Positions 50,836-62,020 of a stretch of 64,000 bases of DNA are shown piece after piece. The stretch is from Paucibacter sp. B2R-40 (GTDB lineage: Bacteria > Pseudomonadota > Gammaproteobacteria > Burkholderiales > Burkholderiaceae_C), in NCBI RefSeq assembly GCF_025717555.1, contig NZ_JAJIRP010000005.1, positions 1-64,000 of the forward strand, in the 5' to 3' direction. Positions within the stretch are counted from its first letter, which is position 1. Each line of letters begins with the position of its first letter. The notes under the pieces were generated by a model that saw only the letters and a program-made list of their open reading frames with translations, was not told the DNA's origin and ran no database searches. A program made the translations under genes and the position numbers.

Positions 50836-52011
50836 TCAGAGCACTTCAAAGATGCCGGCCGCACCCATGCCGCCGCCAATGCACATCGTTACGCATACCT
50901 TCTTGGCGCCGCGCCTGCGACCTTCGATCAGCGCATGGCCGGTCAAGCGCTGGCCCGACACGCCATATGGGTGGCCGACCGCGATCGCGCCGCCGTTGAC
51001 ATTGAGCCTGTCCATCGGAATACCCAAAGTGTCGGCGCAATACAGTACTTGCACGGCAAAGGCTTCGTTCAACTCCCAGAGGTCAATGTCGGCGACCGTC
51101 AGTCCCAGTCGCTTCAGAACCTTGGGGATGGCGTAGACCGGGCCAATGCCCATCTCGTCCGGCTCGCAGCCGGCCACCGCAAAGCCGAGGAAGCGGCCCA
51201 GCGGCTTCAAGCCATGCGCCTCGGCATAGCGCTCGCTGGTCAGCACACAAGCACCGGCCCCGTCGGAAAACTGGCTGGCGTTGCCCGCAGTCACAAGGCC
51301 GCCGGGCACGGCTGAGCGAAGATCCTTGATGCCCTCGTACGTGGTGCCCTCGCGCAGGCCTTCATCGACGCTAACGGTAACTTCACGCGTGCTCAGGCCC
51401 AACACCTTGTCGACCACGCCCATGGTTACGGTCATGGGGGCGATCTCCTGCGTGAAGAGGCCGGCGGCTTGCGCTGCGCAAGCGCGTTGCTGGCTTTGTG
51501 CGCCGTATTGGTCCATGCGTTCGCGGGCAATCTTGTAGCGGGTGGCCACGTTCTCGGCCGTTTGCAACATCGTCCAATAAATTTCAGGCTTGTTCTTGGC
51601 CAGCCAAGGGTCGCTGATCATGTGGCGATTGGCTTCGTTTTGCACGCAGGAGATGCTCTCCACGCCGCCCGCCACAAACACCTCGGCTTCGCCGACGATG
51701 ATGCGCTGCGCGGCAAGCGCAATAGCCTGCAGGCCGCTGGAGCAAAAGCGGTTGATGGTGAAGCCACCGACCGTGATGGGCAGACCGGCGCGCAGCGCGA
51801 CTTGGCGGGCGATATTGTTGCCGGTCGCACCTTCAGGGAAGGCGCAACCCATCACCACGTCCTCGATGTCCGAAGCATCAATACCGGCGCGCTCAACGGC
51901 GGCTTTGACCGCGTGGCCGCCTAAAGTGGCGCCATGGCTCATATTGAAGGCGCCCTTCCAGCTCTTGGCCAAAGGGGTGCGGGCGGTGGAAACGATGACG
52001 GCATTAGTCAT
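50836..52011 (-). CDS. Acetyl-CoA acyltransferase (thiolase)
   Basis: The 391-residue enzyme cleaves 3-ketoacyl-CoA. Catalytic features: the acylated Cys in [16 protein letters not shown], the His-containing [17 protein letters not shown] and the second Cys in [17 protein letters not shown] at the end. Start [20 protein letters not shown] and overall length match FadA-type thiolases. It lies between the multifunctional FadB-like gene (20 bases upstream) and the acyl-CoA dehydrogenase, forming a full beta-oxidation set. Confidence 0.95.
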   Translation of the reverse strand: MTNAVIVSTARTPLAKSWKGAFNMSHGATLGGHAVKAAVERAGIDASDIEDVVMGCAFPEGATGNNIARQVALRAGLPITVGGFTINRFCSSGLQAIALAAQRIIVGEAEVFVAGGVESISCVQNEANRHMISDPWLAKNKPEIYWTMLQTAENVATRYKIARERMDQYGAQSQQRACAAQAAGLFTQEIAPMTVTMGVVDKVLGLSTREVTVSVDEGLREGTTYEGIKDLRSAVPGGLVTAGNASQFSDGAGACVLTSERYAEAHGLKPLGRFLGFAVAGCEPDEMGIGPVYAIPKVLKRLGLTVADIDLWELNEAFAVQVLYCADTLGIPMDRLNVNGGAIAVGHPYGVSGQRLTGHALIEGRRRGAKKVCVTMCIGGGMGAAGIFEVL

Positions 52012-52030
52012 GATGTGCTTTCACTCTCAA

Positions 52031-54136
<2,106 letters not shown>

Positions 54137-54193
54137 GCTGACTCCTTGTTGGAGAAGGAGCAGAGCCCGTGAATAAACAGGCCCCGCCTAAAA

Positions 54194-54214
54194 TAGAACG
54201 ATCGTTCGATTCTA
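54194..54214. promoter_or_regulatory. TetR-type operator, possibly for FadP/PsrA-like control of beta-oxidation
   Basis: GAACGATCGTTC (54196-54207) is a perfect 12-bp palindrome, with further TAGAA/TTCTA symmetry outward, about 60 bases upstream of the FadB-like start. The shape is typical of fatty-acid-responsive TetR regulators in Betaproteobacteria (FadP group). I cannot confirm the consensus from memory. Confidence 0.6.
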
Positions 54215-54288
54215 GGCAGCAAAACAAGCAGGATGATGTCGCTGCAGTGACAAATGGTCTCGGGGTTTACAGGGATAGCCCCCCGGCC

Positions 54289-55785
54289 TTAGGGGTCCAG
54301 CCCTAACTCTTGAATCTTGCGGGTGATGGTGTTTCGCCCGATTCCCAGTTTCTGCGCCGCCTCGATGCGCCGCCCGCGGGTCAAGTCCAAAGCGGCCAAG
54401 ATCAGGCTGGCCTCGAAGCGGCGCGTCAGGCTGTCCCACACATCGGTTTCGCCCGCCGCCAGCAAGCGCCGAGCTTCACGGGACACCTCAGCCACCCAGG
54501 CATCGGGGCCGGCGCCAAAGCTGGGCATAGCGGGCGCCGCTGCGGGCAGCGCCTGGGCTGCCTTGGACGCCAGTGGCAACGGTGCAGGCTCAGCGGCGGT
54601 CGCATCCAGCGGCTCGATGCTCAGACCCAAGCCCGGCTGCAAGAGCTCCTGCGGCAAGTCCTTGGGCTCCACCACTTGGCTGGGCGCCATCACGCTGAGC
54701 CAGTGGCAGATGTTCTCCAACTGCCGCACATTGCCGGGGAACTCGAATTCCAGCAGCAAGGCCAGCGCCGCGTCGGTCAAACGCTTGGGCTCCACACCCA
54801 ACTCCGCCGCGCTGCGCTGCAAGAAGAATTTGGCCAATACAGCAATGTCTTCGCGCCGCTCGCGCAGCGGCGGCAGGCGCAAGCGGATCACATTCAGGCG
54901 GTGAAACAAGTCCTCGCGGAACGCCCCTTGGCGCACCCGCGCCTCCAAGTTCTGATGCGTGGCCGCGATCACCCGCACATTGCTGCGCAGCGGGCTGTGG
55001 CCACCGACTCGGTAGAACTGTCCGTCGGACAGGACCCGCAGCAAACGGGTCTGCAACTCCAGCGGCATATCGCCGATTTCATCCAGAAACAGCGTGCCAC
55101 CGTCGGCCTGCTCAAAGCGGCCGCGCCTCGTCGCCTGCGCGCCGGTGAAGGCCCCGCGCTCATGGCCAAAGAGTTCGGACTCCAACAAATCCTTGGGGAT
55201 GGCCGCCGTATTGATGGCCACAAATGGGCCCTCGGAGCGCGGGCTGTGTTTGTGCAAGGCGCGCGCCACCAGCTCCTTGCCCGAGCCGGACTCGCCGGTG
55301 ATCAAGACCGTCACATGGCTTTGGCTCAGCCGCCCGATGGCGCGGAACACATCCTGCATCGCCGGCGCTTGGCCGAGCATTTCGGGCACCTCGGCGGCGG
55401 CGGCCTCGTCGACCGTCTCGCGCATGCTCTCGGTTTGCGCACGGCGGATCAACTCAACCGCAGCGGCCAAGTCGAAGGGCTTGGGCAAATACTCAAAGGC
55501 GCCGCCTTGAAAGGCCGAGACAGCGCTGTCCAAGTCCGAATAGGCGGTCATGATGATGACGGGCAGATGCGGCAAGCGCGCCTTGACCTTGGCCAGCAGA
55601 TCAAGACCTGAGCCACCCGGCATACGGATGTCGGACACCAGCACTTGCGGGCTGTCCTCGTCCAAGGCGGCCAGCAAATCGCGTGCATTGCTGAAGCAGC
55701 GCACCGGCAAGCCCTCGCGCGTCAGCGCTTTTTCCAACACGAAACGAATGGAATGGTCGTCGTCAACAACCCAAATAGATTTCAT
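54289..55785 (-). CDS. glnG: Nitrogen regulation response regulator NtrC
   Basis: The 498-residue NtrC activates sigma-54 promoters when nitrogen is limiting. Receiver domain: VVDDD near 6-10, phosphorylatable Asp52 in VLVSDIRMPG, Lys102 in YLPKPF. Central AAA+ domain: Walker A GESGSGKE (164-171) and GAFTGA (211-216), the sigma-54 contact loop. C-terminal Fis-type HTH: RGRRIEAAQKLGIGRNTITRKIQEL. The region between the AAA+ and HTH domains is Pro/Ala-rich and longer than in E. coli. It follows ntrB by 44 bases, both downstream of the glnA region. Confidence 0.96.
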   Translation of the reverse strand: MKSIWVVDDDHSIRFVLEKALTREGLPVRCFSNARDLLAALDEDSPQVLVSDIRMPGGSGLDLLAKVKARLPHLPVIIMTAYSDLDSAVSAFQGGAFEYLPKPFDLAAAVELIRRAQTESMRETVDEAAAAEVPEMLGQAPAMQDVFRAIGRLSQSHVTVLITGESGSGKELVARALHKHSPRSEGPFVAINTAAIPKDLLESELFGHERGAFTGAQATRRGRFEQADGGTLFLDEIGDMPLELQTRLLRVLSDGQFYRVGGHSPLRSNVRVIAATHQNLEARVRQGAFREDLFHRLNVIRLRLPPLRERREDIAVLAKFFLQRSAAELGVEPKRLTDAALALLLEFEFPGNVRQLENICHWLSVMAPSQVVEPKDLPQELLQPGLGLSIEPLDATAAEPAPLPLASKAAQALPAAAPAMPSFGAGPDAWVAEVSREARRLLAAGETDVWDSLTRRFEASLILAALDLTRGRRIEAAQKLGIGRNTITRKIQELGLDP

Positions 55786-55829
55786 GCAGAAGCTCTCTGT
55801 GGTGAATCAGCACCGTCTGAGCCAGCCAA

Positions 55830-56936
55830 TCAGGGTAATGGCAGGGTCAAACGGAAATCGGTTCGGCCCGGCTCGCTTTCACAATCAAGCATGCCTTGAT
55901 GCTGCTGAGCGATGGTTTGCGCCAGCGTCAGGCCAAGTCCCGAGCCGCCGTCTCGCCCCGACACCAAGGGGTAAAAGATGCGATCTCGGATCTCGACCGG
56001 CACGCCAGGGCCGTTATCTTCCACATGCAATTCCAATGCCAGGCGCCAACGCTGCTTGCCAATCGTGACCTGGCGCGCCACCCGCGTGCGCAGTGTGATG
56101 CAGGCCGGCTCACGTGGGTCGGCCTCGACGATACGCGGCTGCAGGGCCTGTGCAGCGTTTTGCACGATGTTCAAGACCGCTTGAATCAGCTGTTCGCGGT
56201 CACCGCGAAAGTCCGGCAGCGAGATGTCATAGTCGCGCTTGATGGTCAGGCCGCGCGGATGTTCGACCAAGGTCAGTTGGCGCACCCGCTCACAGATTTC
56301 ATGGATATTCACATCGCCCACCACCGGCGCATGCCGATGCGGCGCCAGCAGGCGATCGACCAGCGATTGCAGGCGATCGACCTCGTGGATGATGACCTCG
56401 GTGTATTCGGCCAACTCCGGACCCATCGCCGTGGGCGCCAATTCCAGCGCCAATAACTGCGCCGCGCCACGGATACCGCCGAGCGGATTTTTGATCTCAT
56501 GCGCCAAGTTGCGCGTCAGCTCCTTGGTCGCCTGGACCTGATCGAGCGTGCGCTCCTCGCGGTCCTGGCGAGTTTGCTGGGCGTTCTCGATCAACTCGAT
56601 CAGCACCTGGTCTTCGCAGTTATCCATCTGCGAGACGATCACATGCACCGGCAGTGGCAGCTCTTGCGGCAGGTTGCTGCGCCGCAGCAACGCGTCAAAT
56701 CGGCTGCTGGAGTAGGCGTTGCGGGCCACGCCGGTGACGGTGTCGCTGAGCCGGCCGGCGTCGACAAACCAGTCATACAAATTGCTGCGCTCCACCGCCC
56801 GGCGCGACAAGCGCATGACGTTCTCGAACGCGGCGTTGGCGAACAGACACTCACCATCGGAGCGCACCACGGCCACCATGGTGGCCAACATATCGAAGGC
56901 TTCAAAACCCGAGGGCTCACGGCGCAAGGGATTCAT
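55830..56936 (-). CDS. glnL: Nitrogen regulation sensor histidine kinase NtrB
   Basis: The 368-residue NtrB has a PAS-like N-terminal domain (MLATMVAVVRSDGECLFANAAFENVMRLS), then the H box TRNLAHEIKNPLGGIRGAAQLL with His146, N box REQLIQAVLNIVQNAAQAL, G1 box DNGPGVP and G2 box GGSGLGLTLAQ. It has no membrane segment, as in E. coli, and should be controlled by PII. The ATG at 56936 is the third-to-last possible start, chosen by alignment to the usual length. It phosphorylates the adjacent NtrC. Confidence 0.95.
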   Translation of the reverse strand: MNPLRREPSGFEAFDMLATMVAVVRSDGECLFANAAFENVMRLSRRAVERSNLYDWFVDAGRLSDTVTGVARNAYSSSRFDALLRRSNLPQELPLPVHVIVSQMDNCEDQVLIELIENAQQTRQDREERTLDQVQATKELTRNLAHEIKNPLGGIRGAAQLLALELAPTAMGPELAEYTEVIIHEVDRLQSLVDRLLAPHRHAPVVGDVNIHEICERVRQLTLVEHPRGLTIKRDYDISLPDFRGDREQLIQAVLNIVQNAAQALQPRIVEADPREPACITLRTRVARQVTIGKQRWRLALELHVEDNGPGVPVEIRDRIFYPLVSGRDGGSGLGLTLAQTIAQQHQGMLDCESEPGRTDFRLTLPLP

Positions 56937-56975
56937 CGCCGGCCCTCCCACTGAAATCCCTGCTGAGTTAATAGG

Positions 56976-57485
56976 CTAGGGTAGCTTGCTGATCTCGCGC
57001 TTGAGTGCTTGCACATCGACCTCTTGGCGGCTGATGCTGGCCTTGAGTTCGGCCATGCGGTCCAGGTATTTTTGATAATTTTTCTCATCTCCACGCCGCT
57101 CGGCATTGCCGCCGGCGTAGTCGCGCTGCAAAGCGTCGAGCCGCTCTTGCGCCTCACGCAACTCGGCCTCCAGGACGCGGCGGCGCTCGCCGTCACGCGA
57201 GCGTTGTTGATTGGGGTCGATGCGGCCATCATTGCTGCCCCTGCTTTCGCTGCCCGCCGAGTTCTGCGACGCAGCGGCATTGCTGCGCGGCCGCGTGGCC
57301 GGCAAAACCGTGATCGGCGTGCCTTCGATTGAGCGGCAGTCCTTGGCCTGTGCTTCTTTGGCCGTCAACGCATCGGTGTAGAGCACCGGGGGGCCGGGGC
57401 AACGATAAACAACGGACTGGGCTTGCGCGGCGTTCGCCAGCAAAACGGCCATGCCGGTGAGCAGAAAAGAAGTACGAATCAGCAT
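56976..57485 (-). CDS. DUF4124 domain secreted protein
   Basis: The product is about 169 residues. MLIRTSFLLTGMAVLLANAAQAQ is a signal peptide. SVVYRCPGPPVLYTDALTAKEAQAKDCRSIEGTPITVL is the DUF4124 core, a small periplasmic domain with a conserved Cys pair. A Ser/Asn-rich linker leads to a coiled coil (VLEAELREAQERLDALQRDYAGG, DRMAELKASISRQEVDVQALKREI). Role unknown. It sits between glnA and ntrB, typical for Burkholderiales, so it may share their nitrogen control. Confidence 0.85.
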   Translation of the reverse strand: MLIRTSFLLTGMAVLLANAAQAQSVVYRCPGPPVLYTDALTAKEAQAKDCRSIEGTPITVLPATRPRSNAAASQNSAGSESRGSNDGRIDPNQQRSRDGERRRVLEAELREAQERLDALQRDYAGGNAERRGDEKNYQKYLDRMAELKASISRQEVDVQALKREISKLP

Positions 57486-57526
57486 GGCAGGATTGTGGCT
57501 CAAGCAGCGGCGCCCAATGCACAAAG

Positions 57527-57553
57527 AAAAGGGACGGCCACAGCCGTCCCTTT
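57527..57553 (-). terminator. Intrinsic terminator after glnA
   Basis: AAAAGGGACGGC and GCCGTCCCTTT (57527-57538, 57543-57553) form an 11-bp stem with a short loop, flanked by A and T tracts on both sides, so it can act in both directions. It is 68 bases after the glnA stop. Confidence 0.85.
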
Positions 57554-57620
57554 CGCAATGTTGGCAATGCACAGCCAGCAAGCGACGTCACGTGAAATTC
57601 ACGCACGCCGCTATTGGCCA

Positions 57621-59036
57621 TCAGAGCGTGTAGTACATATCGAACTCGACCGGGTGCGTGGTCATGCGCACGCGCTGCACTTCTTGCATCTTCAGCTCGA
57701 TATAAGCGTCGATATAGGCATCGGTGAACACACCGCCCTTGGTCAGGAAGGCACGGTCCTTGTCCAGGCACTCAAGCGCTTGGTCCAGGCTGTGGCAGAC
57801 GGTCGGCACCAAGGCGTCTTCTTCAGGCGGCAAGTGGTAGAGATCCTTGGTGGCGGCTTCGCCCGGATGGATCTTGTTCTCGACGCCGTCCAGACCGGCC
57901 ATCATCAGCGCGGCGAAGCACAGGTATGGGTTGGCCAATGGATCGGGGAAACGTGCCTCGATACGGCGACCCTTGGGGTTAGCCACATAAGGAATGCGGA
58001 TCGAAGCCGAGCGGTTGCGCGCGCTGTAAGCCAGCTTGACCGGCGCCTCATAGCCAGGCACCAGGCGCTTGTAGCTGTTGGTGCCAGGGTTGGTGATCGC
58101 GTTCAGGGCACGGGCGTGCTTGATGATGCCGCCGATGTAGTAGAGCGCGAAGTCGCTCAGGCCGCCGTAGCCGTCGCCTGCGAACAGGTTCTTGCCGTCT
58201 TTCCAGATCGACTGGTGCACGTGCATGCCGGAGCCGTTGTCGCCAACGATGGGCTTGGGCATGAAGGTCGCGGTCTTGCCGTAGGCATGAGCGACGTTGG
58301 CGATCACATACTTTTGCAGTTGCAACCAGTCCGCGCGCTCGACCAGGGTCGAGAAACGCGTGCCGATTTCCATCTGGCCGGCGTTGGCCACTTCGTGGTG
58401 ATGCACTTCAACCGGGATGCCCAGTTGCTCAAGAATCAGGCACATTTCCGAGCGCATGTCCTGGCCCGAATCCACCGGCGGCACGGGGAAATAACCACCC
58501 TTGACGGCCGGGCGATAGCCCTTGTTGCCGTGCTCGTAGTCCTTGCCGGTGTTCCACGATGCTTCTTCGGAGTCAATCTTGACGAAACAGCCGGACATGT
58601 CGATGTTCCAGCGGATGCTGTCGAAGATGAAGAACTCTGGCTCGGGGCCGAAGTAGGCGGCGTCGCCCAGGCCGGAGGACTTCAGATAGGCTTCGGCGCG
58701 CTTGGCCAAGGAGCGTGGGTCACGCTCGTAAGCCTTGCCATCACCCGGCTCGACCACGTCGCAGCTCAGGATCAGCGTCGGCTCTTCAAAGAAGGGGTCG
58801 ATATTGGCGGTGTTCGGATCGGGCATCAAGAGCATGTCCGAGGCTTCAATGCCCTTCCAGCCGCCGATCGACGAGCCGTCAAACGCGTGGCCGGAAATGA
58901 ACTTGTCTTCATCAAAATGGGACACCGGCACGGACACATGGTGCTCCTTGCCACGGGTATCGGTGAAACGGAAGTCAACAAACTTGACCTCGTTCTCTTG
59001 CACCATCTTCATCACGTCGGCAACGGTCTTGGCCAT
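57621..59036 (-). CDS. glnA: Glutamine synthetase, type I
   Basis: This 471-residue enzyme makes glutamine from glutamate, ammonia and ATP. Signatures: [22 protein letters not shown] near 45-70, the ATP-binding [25 protein letters not shown], and [11 protein letters not shown]. The adenylylation site is present in [10 protein letters not shown] near 395, so it is regulated by GlnE as in enteric bacteria. From the ATG at 59036 (AGGAG upstream) the length is standard. Upstream lie a sigma-54 promoter (59180-59197), an NtrC site and three tandem hairpin repeats in the predicted leader. Confidence 0.97.
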   Translation of the reverse strand: MAKTVADVMKMVQENEVKFVDFRFTDTRGKEHHVSVPVSHFDEDKFISGHAFDGSSIGGWKGIEASDMLLMPDPNTANIDPFFEEPTLILSCDVVEPGDGKAYERDPRSLAKRAEAYLKSSGLGDAAYFGPEPEFFIFDSIRWNIDMSGCFVKIDSEEASWNTGKDYEHGNKGYRPAVKGGYFPVPPVDSGQDMRSEMCLILEQLGIPVEVHHHEVANAGQMEIGTRFSTLVERADWLQLQKYVIANVAHAYGKTATFMPKPIVGDNGSGMHVHQSIWKDGKNLFAGDGYGGLSDFALYYIGGIIKHARALNAITNPGTNSYKRLVPGYEAPVKLAYSARNRSASIRIPYVANPKGRRIEARFPDPLANPYLCFAALMMAGLDGVENKIHPGEAATKDLYHLPPEEDALVPTVCHSLDQALECLDKDRAFLTKGGVFTDAYIDAYIELKMQEVQRVRMTTHPVEFDMYYTL

Positions 59037-59086
59037 CAAAAAACTCCTAGCTAGCGGGGAAAATTGTTTAGGGACTCTAAAAGACA

Positions 59087-59167
59087 TTGGCTCGCGCCGA
59101 TGTAAAGCTGATCTCGGCTTGCGCCGATGTTAAACAGATATCGGCTCGCGCCCATGTTTCAAGCGCC
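59087..59167 (-). repeat. Three tandem 27-bp repeats in the glnA 5' region, each a predicted RNA hairpin
   Basis: Units begin at 59087, 59114 and 59141 (exact 27-bp period). Each contains an inverted repeat of the type ATCGGC-TCGC-GCCGAT. On the transcribed strand the loops read GCGA, GCAA and GCGA, all GNRA tetraloops. Stems of 5-8 pairs have one mismatch in each unit. The sigma-54 promoter start is predicted near 59170, so these would be the first 80 nt of the glnA mRNA. Confidence 0.75.
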
Positions 59168-59179
59168 GCATCCTGTAAT

Positions 59180-59197
59180 AAGCACTTTATGTGCCAA
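59180..59197 (-). promoter_or_regulatory. Sigma-54 promoter of glnA
   Basis: On the minus strand TTGGCACATAAAGTGCTT has GG and GC separated by exactly ten bases, as required for the -24/-12 sigma-54 promoter (TGGCAC-N5-TTGCA consensus). It is about 145 bases upstream of the glnA ATG. Confidence 0.85.
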
Positions 59198-59258
59198 CAA
59201 GGTGCAGCTTAGAAGGCCGAGGAATTATCGCGCGCACCCACCTTGCATCCAACATCTA

Positions 59259-59275
59259 TTCACCATTGCGGTGCA
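59259..59275. promoter_or_regulatory. NtrC-binding site upstream of glnA
   Basis: The sequence reads TGCACC-GCAAT-GGTGAA on the minus strand, matching the NtrC consensus TGCACC-N5-GGTGCA in all but two positions. It lies about 97 bases upstream of the predicted start, the usual enhancer distance. Confidence 0.7.
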
Positions 59276-59287
59276 AAGCGCCCCACG

Positions 59288-60082
59288 TTAGCGCACCAAT
59301 TCGGTGCCTATTGTGGCACCAGATTGAAGCACGCCTTGTTTGAGGGCAGCATAGGCAGCGTCGAGTTGCGCGGCGTCACCCTTGACACCCAACTCGATGT
59401 GGCGACCCCATTGCGGGTGATCGACGCTCGGCAAGCTGAACACCTTGATGCCGGCAAACTCGGCCTCAACAGCCACCATCAAGGGCGTCAGCATCGACTC
59501 CATTGTGCTTTGCACAATCATCGACAACTCCAGCCTCTGCACCGCCCGGTGCAGGTCGGCGTGGCGCTGATCAAGTACCCATTCCATCATCGGGTGTGCC
59601 ATCACCGGGAAGCCGGGCGCGAAGTAGACCGTGCCGACCGAGAAACCGGGGATCTTGTTGAAGGGATTGGGGATGATCTCGGCGCCGGCGGGGAACATGC
59701 CCATCTCCAGGCGCCGCAAGGTGTCGGGGTGATCCGGGTCCGCCGTGACGCCCTGCTCCGCCGCCATCTCGCTGATGCGCTGCCAGATCAGCTCCCGTGC
59801 TTGCGGGTGCAGCGTCAGTTCGCGCCCGAGCGCTGCCGCGGCAGCTTGGCGGGTGTGGTCATCCGGCGTGGCGCCAATGCCGCCGCAGCTGAAGACCAGA
59901 TCACCACTGGCAAAAGCCTGGCGCAACTGCGCGATCAAATGCTCGCGGTCATCGCCCAGGTACTGCGCCCAATCCAGGCTCATGCCGCGAGCGGCTAGCA
60001 GCTCGATGAACTTGCTCAAGTGTTTGTCCTGGCGTTTGCCGGAAAGGATTTCGTCGCCAATGATGATCAGGCCGATTTTCAT
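59288..60082 (-). CDS. CinA-like molybdopterin-binding domain protein (competence/damage-inducible protein A family)
   Basis: The 264-residue product has the MoCF/MoaB-like fold of the CinA N-terminal domain: MKIGLIIIGDEILSGKRQDKHLSKFIELLAARGMSLDWAQYLGDD and FSCGGIGATPDDHTRQAAA. It lacks the C-terminal pyridine nucleotide deamidase domain that full CinA has, so it is the short (YgaD-less) type. The activity may be ADP-ribose pyrophosphatase-like, as found for related domains, but that is inference. It ends just upstream of the NtrC site region and is on the same strand as glnA, with an EI24 gene upstream. Confidence 0.83.
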   Translation of the reverse strand: MKIGLIIIGDEILSGKRQDKHLSKFIELLAARGMSLDWAQYLGDDREHLIAQLRQAFASGDLVFSCGGIGATPDDHTRQAAAAALGRELTLHPQARELIWQRISEMAAEQGVTADPDHPDTLRRLEMGMFPAGAEIIPNPFNKIPGFSVGTVYFAPGFPVMAHPMMEWVLDQRHADLHRAVQRLELSMIVQSTMESMLTPLMVAVEAEFAGIKVFSLPSVDHPQWGRHIELGVKGDAAQLDAAYAALKQGVLQSGATIGTELVR

Positions 60083-60091
60083 TTTTTTTGC

Positions 60092-60988
60092 TCACAGGGG
60101 AGGAATCAAGGGCACAGGCGCGGGCTGCAGCAGCTCATCGACCGTCGGCAGTTCGGGTTCAACAACGGTAGGCTTGCCGGCGCGCAGCTCACGCATCTCC
60201 TGCAGAGCGGTCAATGCGTAATGGGTAAACCACAGGGTAGAAAAAGCGAACACCAAGGTGTAGAGCCAGATCGACGCAATGATCAAAAACGGCGCCAAGG
60301 CCAGCGCCATCACGCCAAAGGCCCAAATGGCGGCTGGCGCGGCGCCCAGGTAACCCGTGACCAGACCGAGCATCATCAAAGGCAGCCGATGTTGGCGCAT
60401 CAGTTGCCGACGCTCGGCCACCGAGGCGTGCTCGGCCAACGCGTCAAAGCTGAAAACCTTATAGCCCAGCCAGCCCCAAATCAAGGGCGGCACGATCAGC
60501 ACCAAGGGCGGTATCAACCAGAATGGCATGCTGATCAAGAGCGCCAGCAGCGCCAAGGAAACATGCCAAAGTGACCAGCCCAAAGAGCGCCACCAAGATC
60601 CGCCCTGCTTGCGCTCGATCTGCGTGAAACGGCGCTGCGCCACCAGCTTGACCAGGCTTGGCGTCATCAACAAAGCCACCAGCAGCAAGCTCAAAACCAC
60701 AATAACCGGCAGGGCCAAAGCCAGCACGACAAGTGGCGCCAACACCGAGCGCAGGCCACTGCCGCCCATATGGTCCAGCCAGCCCAGCAAAGATTCGACC
60801 AAGCGCCAATTACCCAGCGTCGCCCTGACACCGTCTACGGCAGATTCCCAGAAAAAATAACCCAGGCCAAAAGCCAGGCCGGCCATCAAAACCAGAGGCA
60901 ATAGTGACAACAGCATCACCCTGGGATGCAGGCAATAAGCGGCGGCGCGCCAGAACGCATCGCCGATCCGACTCATGGAGTTGACCAT
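60092..60988 (-). CDS. EI24-domain membrane protein (CysZ-like)
   Basis: The 298-residue product has several long hydrophobic segments (about 22-48, 85-112, 140-175, 205-245), as in EI24/etoposide-induced family proteins. The conserved RMSRIGDAFWRAAAYCLHPRVM opening is typical for the Betaproteobacterial version. CysZ in E. coli supports sulfate uptake; whether this protein transports anything is not known. It lies 9 bases upstream of the CinA-like gene and probably shares its transcript. Confidence 0.82.
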   Translation of the reverse strand: MVNSMSRIGDAFWRAAAYCLHPRVMLLSLLPLVLMAGLAFGLGYFFWESAVDGVRATLGNWRLVESLLGWLDHMGGSGLRSVLAPLVVLALALPVIVVLSLLLVALLMTPSLVKLVAQRRFTQIERKQGGSWWRSLGWSLWHVSLALLALLISMPFWLIPPLVLIVPPLIWGWLGYKVFSFDALAEHASVAERRQLMRQHRLPLMMLGLVTGYLGAAPAAIWAFGVMALALAPFLIIASIWLYTLVFAFSTLWFTHYALTALQEMRELRAGKPTVVEPELPTVDELLQPAPVPLIPPL

Positions 60989-61027
60989 CTCTTGTTTCCC
61001 TCGACCCTGGCTACACAGTCGGCAATC

Positions 61028-62020
61028 TTAGCGAGCCTTGTTGAGCAGAGCTTTGGTCTGCGCCAGCAGCGCGGTGGCAGCATAAATGGCCGCGATATGC
61101 GGCGTCGGCGTGGCGGTGATGCGCCCTAGCTCCAAGACCGCGCCGACCAGTGCCTCCAACTCCAGCGCGCGGCCCCGCTCCAGGTCCTGCAGCATCGAGG
61201 TCTTGTGTGCTCCGACCGCCTCGGCACCGGCAATGCGCTGCTCAATCGTGACCTTGAACCTAACGCCAAGCTTCTCGGCCAGCGTTTGCGCCTCGGCCAT
61301 CATCGCTGCGGCCAGGTCGCGGGTCGGCTGGAAACGGCAAATATCTTCCAAGCTCGCTTGCGTCAACGCGGAGATCGGGTTGAAGCACAAGTTGCCCCAG
61401 AGCTTGACCCACAACTCGCTGCGGATATCTTTGGAAATCGGCGCCTTGAAGCCGGCCCGCATCAGCGCTTGCGAGAGGGCCTCAATGCGCGGGCTCCTGC
61501 TGCCGTCCAACTCGCCGAGCGAGAAACGATTGCCCTCGATCAGGCGCACCACGCCGGGCTCGACCAGCTCGGCCGCCGGGTAGACCACGCTGCCGATGAT
61601 GCGCTCGGCCTCGATTTGACTGGCGATCAGGCCGCCCGGATCGACGCTGTCCAAACTGCGGCCTTCATAGACGCCCGCCATTTTTTGGAAGTACCACCAG
61701 GGCAGGCCATTGATCATGCTAACGAGCAATGTCTGCGGGCCAAAGAGCGCACGCAAATCGGGCAAGACATCGCGCACCTGCTGCGCCTTCAGCGTCAACA
61801 GCACCACGTCTTGCGGTCCGGCCTCGGCCATGCTTTGCAGCGCCTGGACCTGGGGGGCATGCTGCTCGCTGCCGTCTTCCAGCAACAGGCGAAACCCGCG
61901 CTGATGTATGGCCGCCAAATTCTGATTGCGGGCTATGAAGACCACCTGCTCACCCGCCAGCGATAGCCTTGTCCCCAGCAGACCGCCGATCGCACCGGCC
62001 CCAACAACGGCGAACTTCAT
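61028..62020 (-). CDS. panE: 2-dehydropantoate 2-reductase
   Basis: The 330-residue product reduces ketopantoate to pantoate in CoA synthesis, using NADPH: MKFAVVGAGAIGGLLGTRLSLAGEQVVFIAR is the Rossmann glycine loop GxGxxG, and the C-terminal domain contains KLWGNLCFNPISALTQAS with the catalytic Lys region of the family. Family members include related reductases of unknown substrate, so panE is probable rather than certain. Its ATG overlaps the tctA stop (ATGA), so it is co-transcribed with the transporter genes, a linkage seen in many Burkholderiales. Confidence 0.87.
   Translation of the reverse strand: MKFAVVGAGAIGGLLGTRLSLAGEQVVFIARNQNLAAIHQRGFRLLLEDGSEQHAPQVQALQSMAEAGPQDVVLLTLKAQQVRDVLPDLRALFGPQTLLVSMINGLPWWYFQKMAGVYEGRSLDSVDPGGLIASQIEAERIIGSVVYPAAELVEPGVVRLIEGNRFSLGELDGSRSPRIEALSQALMRAGFKAPISKDIRSELWVKLWGNLCFNPISALTQASLEDICRFQPTRDLAAAMMAEAQTLAEKLGVRFKVTIEQRIAGAEAVGAHKTSMLQDLERGRALELEALVGAVLELGRITATPTPHIAAIYAATALLAQTKALLNKAR

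Noticed and set aside
59087-59167. glnA repeats as a known glutamine riboswitch or ANTAR site
   Set aside because: No match with the glutamine aptamer layout that I know (P1 with E-loop and pseudoknot), and the loops are tetraloops rather than hexaloops with A1/G4.
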